DNA from: Chryseobacterium sp. 6424 | GTDB taxonomy: Bacteria > Bacteroidota > Bacteroidia > Flavobacteriales > Weeksellaceae | Reading direction: 5' to 3' | NCBI RefSeq assembly: GCF_003692615.1 | Contig: NZ_CP023540.1 | Span: 2,232,001-2,296,000 of the forward strand | Length of the DNA stretch: 64,000 nucleotides | Part shown: in pieces, positions 60,525 to 64,000 of the stretch | How positions within the stretch are numbered: the stretch's first letter is position 1 | Layout of the letters: every line of letters starts with the position of its first letter | The notes under the pieces: generated by a model | What the model was told of the DNA's origin: nothing | Seen by the model: only the letters and a program-made list of their open reading frames with translations | Databases searched by the model: none | Made by a program: the position numbers and the translations under genes

Positions 60525-62453
60525 TTAACTGAAAAGATACCATACGATTCCCAGATTCAGGCGGAAATCATATATCGGGTAGTTCGGGACGGTAAACGAT
60601 TTATTTTGTGAAAGAACAGTGTTCAGGTGTTGTGCCTCAATGAAGAAGAACATGCGCTTCACCTTCAGATTAAAATAGGCATCTGCCACCGGTTGCCCAC
60701 CAATGGAGTGCGCATTGTTCCCCGGCAGCATAAACTCATTAAGCACCGGAAAATATTCGCGCGAAGCAAATTTCGAGAAGTAGTACACTTTAAGCCCGGC
60801 CTGGATCTCTGCCGCATCTTTAAATACTTTTGATTGCCAGTAAAGGTTGGCGCGTCCGATGAAATTAGGCATCGGTAACAGCCCTGTATCGCCAATCGCA
60901 CTTTGGAAGAGCAACTGCGGACTGAGGTGAAACTTCTTTAACGAAAACGTAGCCTGCCCGCCAATCTGTGAAATATTCAAAGAAGAACTGCTTTGCTGCG
61001 CAACACCTTCGGCATTCACGAAAGTGTAATTCTGTACCCTGAAATAATTGGCATATACCGAGCTTTTAAACCATTTTAAATTTACCGAGCCGCCGATTTC
61101 AGTGATGGCCTCGTTGGCCGGATCATTGAGGTAATAGTTGAAACGGCGGTAAACCGAAGGGTTAATCAACAGATGAAAAGTAGGCGCGGAAGTCTGGAAA
61201 TTAACTTTTGCATTTACAAAATATTCTGGGAAGGGCTCGAACCTTAGGATATTTTCAGAACGTAGAAAACTCCCGAACGCGTTTCCACCAGAAATCTCAA
61301 GATCAGCATCAAGCGCCACTTTATCCCAAAGCCTTATCTGCAAACGGCCCACAGCACCAAGTCGGTTCTCAGACAATTCCTGCGGGATGGCCAGTGCGGA
61401 AGGCAAAGCTTCCCCAATACCCAATATAATGTGCTGGTGACGAACCCCCGCATCGAGCTTGAATTTTTCTTTATCGAAAAGCACACTTACCGTATTACTG
61501 AGGTTTTTCGAGTATTTCTTTGAGGACAGCGGATAATCAATCAAGTCATTATTGGTTTCAAAATAAAACGCTTCCGGCGCTCCCTGGATATAATAATATT
61601 TATTTCCCTGATGAAACAATGTATGCCGGATTTTAAACGGAAACTTCTCTAAGGCAAATGGCCGAAATTCGTGACTGAAATAATAACGCCGGTAAGAGAA
61701 GCGTGAATTGGTATTTTGCAGGTTTACCGGAAGGTTCAGGCGGTTATCGAAATTGCTGTTGCCATTCAGAAAGAGGTCGATATCCTCGATGCCACCGTTT
61801 TCTTCATTGTTGACATTTTGATGGGTAAAATGCGCGAAGGCGCGATATTTTTCGTCTTTTGATGTATAGTGCCCGGAAAAAGTAAGGTTGTTATTCGCCG
61901 CCAAAGACCTTTGATATAACCCCAGCGAACGCAGCCCCATATATTCTATGGCAAAATTGAAATTCTTACCGATATTCTGGGTATAAGTAGACTGTAAGGC
62001 GGCACCGCTGCTCACTGAATTATGATAAATGAAGGCGGTGGTCGGGGTTTTTACATCGTAATATTTAATATCGTTAATTCCCTGGATGAAGAAAGATTTA
62101 TTGGTAGGCAGTAGCGAGAGATTACGCTCTGGGTTCACTTCGTAGATTAACGGCTGAAAGCCCGCGCCTATATTGGCAAACTGGATGCGACCAAAATTAT
62201 CGCGGTTATTATACTGTGAAAAAACAAACGTTTTGTCGGGGGTAAAAGCGGTATCGAAAATCTTTTTCTCGCCGAAGCGTGTTTGAAAAGTATAATCGTA
62301 GATGGTAGGTTTAAAGATTTCGAGGGAGTCTCTTGTACCGGAATCGATTACGAGCGTATCCTGTGGTTTCACGCGGTTGGAATCGGTTTTATTGATGACC
62401 TGTGCCTGGAGCGTACACCCGAAAAATAAGATACAGAACAGAAGATATTTCAT
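60525..62453 (-). CDS. Putative outer-membrane porin (Porin_10-like)
   Basis: 642 residues. Signal peptide (KYLLFCILFFGCTLQAQ), a short disordered Thr/Asp-rich stretch, then beta-barrel-like sequence rich in aromatic alternation (FSQYNNRDNFGRIQFANIGAGFQPLIYEVN, HFTHQNVNNEENGGIEDIDLFLNGNSNFDNRLNLPVNL), ending in an aromatic strand IVWYLFS as outer-membrane barrels do. Matches the Bacteroidota putative porin group (PF14121) by recalled pattern. A TACATTTG -7 box is 18 nt upstream. Confidence 0.85.
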   Translation of the reverse strand: MKYLLFCILFFGCTLQAQVINKTDSNRVKPQDTLVIDSGTRDSLEIFKPTIYDYTFQTRFGEKKIFDTAFTPDKTFVFSQYNNRDNFGRIQFANIGAGFQPLIYEVNPERNLSLLPTNKSFFIQGINDIKYYDVKTPTTAFIYHNSVSSGAALQSTYTQNIGKNFNFAIEYMGLRSLGLYQRSLAANNNLTFSGHYTSKDEKYRAFAHFTHQNVNNEENGGIEDIDLFLNGNSNFDNRLNLPVNLQNTNSRFSYRRYYFSHEFRPFALEKFPFKIRHTLFHQGNKYYYIQGAPEAFYFETNNDLIDYPLSSKKYSKNLSNTVSVLFDKEKFKLDAGVRHQHIILGIGEALPSALAIPQELSENRLGAVGRLQIRLWDKVALDADLEISGGNAFGSFLRSENILRFEPFPEYFVNAKVNFQTSAPTFHLLINPSVYRRFNYYLNDPANEAITEIGGSVNLKWFKSSVYANYFRVQNYTFVNAEGVAQQSSSSLNISQIGGQATFSLKKFHLSPQLLFQSAIGDTGLLPMPNFIGRANLYWQSKVFKDAAEIQAGLKVYYFSKFASREYFPVLNEFMLPGNNAHSIGGQPVADAYFNLKVKRMFFFIEAQHLNTVLSQNKSFTVPNYPIYDFRLNLGIVWYLFS

Positions 62454-62470
62454 TTGTTTTGTTTGGTGTA

Positions 62471-62478
62471 CAAATGTA
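62471..62478 (-). promoter_or_regulatory. -7 box of the porin-bshC unit
   Basis: TACATTTG on the minus strand, full TAnnTTTG match, 18 nt before the porin start. Confidence 0.55.
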
Positions 62479-62650
62479 AGAAATATGGGGGAATGAAAAA
62501 CCCCCGCTGAACTGTCCGCACAGTGGCTAAATATTTATGTAAATATCGGTAGTATGAACTACTGATTGCCTGTTCTCTTGTATTAGTATATAATGATTTA
62601 ATACTAGAGTTTATGAAGAAAACTGTTTAAATTCTTCGAAAATAAGAATA

Positions 62651-63325
62651 TTAATTATTTATATACTCCATCATTTCGATAATGTCTTCTTCTCTACTAA
62701 AACTCAACTTATTTGTTTCTAAAAAATTTTCGAATGAAGATTTATCAACCGATAATATTTTAACGAAGTCTCTGCCGTTTTTAGGGAATTTAAAATACGT
62801 TGTACCTTTTCTAATTATATATACATCGCGTTGTTGGGCATAATAATCATTTGCATCTTTGCCAAAGGCACTAGGGCTTTTTTCACCTTTTAGCAGTTCG
62901 ACCTTTTCTCGTTTAAATAAAGAAATATTAGGATGTTCATAAAGTAGAACCAGATATCCAAATTTATGTTTGTTATCAAGCGAATAATTAAGAATCTGAT
63001 AAGTTTTTTTATTGTCAGTAAATACAATTTTTAATCCTTCCTGCTTATTAGCGTAATAAATCTCACTAGCATCTTCAAATTCCATTTCATCTTCATATGC
63101 ATTATACCTTAACTTTTGGACATTTAGACTGTAACCATCAATTAAAACCTGCTTAAAATCTTTACTATTAATATATGGATTACCTTCAACTACATGATCT
63201 ATTGTAGTTGGCCTGTTAGCTTTCATAAAGAAAGTGCCCGAGGAAAAAGAAATATTTTCATTACCAACCTGTGAAAATGCCAGACCTTCAAAAAGTATGA
63301 ATATGGATACCAATAAAGACTTCAT
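62651..63325 (-). CDS. Secreted protein of unknown function
   Basis: 224 residues beginning with a signal peptide (KSLLVSIFILFEGLAFSQ). The mature part is mostly beta, with FMKANRPTTIDHVVEGNPYIN, a mid region RYNAYEDEMEFEDASEIYY and a late KGTTYFKFPKNGRDFVKIL, and a helical acidic C-terminus. I recognise no family. Its coding sequence is noticeably A/T-rich compared with its porin neighbour. It lies between the putative porin and a susD-like gene, without visible coupling to either. Confidence 0.7.
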   Translation of the reverse strand: MKSLLVSIFILFEGLAFSQVGNENISFSSGTFFMKANRPTTIDHVVEGNPYINSKDFKQVLIDGYSLNVQKLRYNAYEDEMEFEDASEIYYANKQEGLKIVFTDNKKTYQILNYSLDNKHKFGYLVLLYEHPNISLFKREKVELLKGEKSPSAFGKDANDYYAQQRDVYIIRKGTTYFKFPKNGRDFVKILSVDKSSFENFLETNKLSFSREEDIIEMMEYINN

Positions 63326-63368
63326 ATACTTAGATTAAAAACAAATATACAAATTAAAGATTAAAAAA

Positions 63369-63391
63369 AGAGCTGCATATTATGCAACTCT
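63369..63391 (-). terminator. Terminator downstream of the susD-like gene
   Basis: On the minus strand AGAGTTGCAT pairs with ATGCAGCTCT (one G-T pair), followed by seven T residues. Confidence 0.8.
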
Positions 63392-63424
63392 TCTAATCTA
63401 TTATTATACTTTCGGTATTAAATA

Positions 63425-64000
63425 TTAATTGTCATATCCTGGATTTGCAACAATTGGGCTGTTAGCCAAATCTGTTTCGCTTCTTGGAATTGGGAATGCG
63501 TTAAGATTAACGTCTGTACTAGCCCCTGCCGGTCTTGGAACAGCATCACCCCATCTTCTTAAATCCCACTGACGTAGACCTTCACCTAAAAGTTCTTTCA
63601 TTCTTTCAGCTTTCAACATAGTCATATCAACACTTGTTGCTGCAGGAAGCCCACGGTTTGTTACGATCATGTTGTAGTAAGTTAAGGCTTTTGCTGGATC
63701 ACCTCCGTTCAATTCAGCCTCAACACCGTTTAGAAGAATTTCTTCATAACGTAACATCTTGATATTATCTGCACCAACACCTTGGGTATATTTACCAATA
63801 CCGTTCGCGTTAGAGTTGAAAGATAGATATCTTTGACCACCTGAAGTTGTAATGAAAGTTCTTCTCACATCTGTCGGAGCATAAGCAGCCAAAGTACTTG
63901 CGTTCACTACAATATTCCCATAACCGTTAGGATTAAGTCTCTGTCTGTAAGAGTTCGTAGATAATGAGGCGTTGATCCCTACTGCCAATTCGAAAATTGA
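63425..64000 (-). CDS. RagB/SusD-family nutrient-uptake lipoprotein, C-terminal part
   Basis: The frame is open to the window edge, so only the last 190 or so residues are present. SusD C-terminal hallmarks: IKMLRYEEILLNGVEAELNGGDPAKALTYYN, MKAERMKELLGEGLRQWDLRRWG, and the closing FPIPRSETDLANSPIVANPGYDN. SusD proteins are surface lipoproteins that cover a TonB-dependent SusC channel and bind glycans or other oligomers. The partner susC would be expected upstream, outside the window. The substrate is unknown. Confidence 0.93.
   Translation of the reverse strand, partial: SIFELAVGINASLSTNSYRQRLNPNGYGNIVVNASTLAAYAPTDVRRTFITTSGGQRYLSFNSNANGIGKYTQGVGADNIKMLRYEEILLNGVEAELNGGDPAKALTYYNMIVTNRGLPAATSVDMTMLKAERMKELLGEGLRQWDLRRWGDAVPRPAGASTDVNLNAFPIPRSETDLANSPIVANPGYDN

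Noticed and set aside
1..64000. CRISPR arrays, tRNA genes, rRNA genes, insertion sequences
   Set aside because: I looked for regularly spaced repeats, tRNA T-arm and acceptor signatures in the gaps, rRNA blocks and transposase motifs; apart from the tmRNA tRNA-like ends none was found.

Overview
ORGANISM. The window comes from a member of the Bacteroidota, most likely the Flavobacteriia and the Chryseobacterium/Weeksellaceae group. This is inferred from gene content: a GYDIA-type GHMP kinase, a Porin_10-type putative porin, SusD/RagB, IPExxxVDY and DUF4241 proteins, BshC, a class II HMG-CoA reductase and a PaaE-PaaA pair. It is supported by the promoter style: many genes and both structural RNA genes have a TAnnTTTG -7 box, the Bacteroidota housekeeping promoter element. 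The tmRNA encodes a tag ending in ...FALAA. Outside one island the window is ordinary chromosomal core, with short gaps and bidirectional hairpin terminators between convergent genes. LAYOUT. 1-20260: a CocE/NonD hydrolase (5' truncated), agmatinase and arginine decarboxylase (arginine to putrescine), an HAD hydrolase, cobalamin adenosyltransferase with thiamine pyrophosphokinase, ribokinase, valyl-tRNA synthetase, a DUF1573 protein, RNase P RNA (minus strand), a frameshifted MscS channel gene, sucC, an mvaA operon that includes a 58-residue membrane protein, an ABC-F ATPase and a secreted EEP-family hydrolase. 20450-33622: clpB, then paaE-paaA followed directly by hutG, acpP-fabF-rnc-IPExxxVDY-pyk, an AprA-MT2-like methyltransferase, a decayed cation-efflux gene fragment, and PspC and GNAT proteins. 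33820-36596: a SIMPL protein, two paralogous secreted proteins with carboxypeptidase-like regulatory domains, and two perfect long hairpins just upstream of the tmRNA gene. ISLAND, 36994-52985. The intact tmRNA gene (ssrA, 36597-36993) and a diverged second copy of its last 135 nt (52851-52985) bracket about 16 kb holding one coherent function. On the minus strand are an Rrf2-family Fe-S regulator, a porin and two NarK-type nitrate/nitrite transporters. Divergently on the plus strand are a NarI-like cytochrome b, a NasA-type molybdopterin nitrate reductase, a four-cluster ferredoxin, a Tat-exported Rieske protein and a small membrane protein. These are followed by a near-complete molybdenum cofactor pathway (moaA, moeA, TSUP transporter, mobA, moaD, moeB-rhodanese, moaE, moaCB). 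A palindromic FNR/CRP-like site lies between the two divergent promoters. I see no integrase and no nitrite reductase. I read this as a portable quinol-linked nitrate reduction module inserted at ssrA that supplies its own cofactor. This is the most interesting system in the window. 53168-64000: a small unknown ORF, pckA, then a minus-strand run of putative porin, bshC, a LysM/binding-protein fusion, fabD and GYDIA kinase, an unknown secreted protein, and the 3' end of a susD-like gene running off the window. LIMITS. All calls are by reading sequence and recalled family motifs; no alignment, structure or database search was run.
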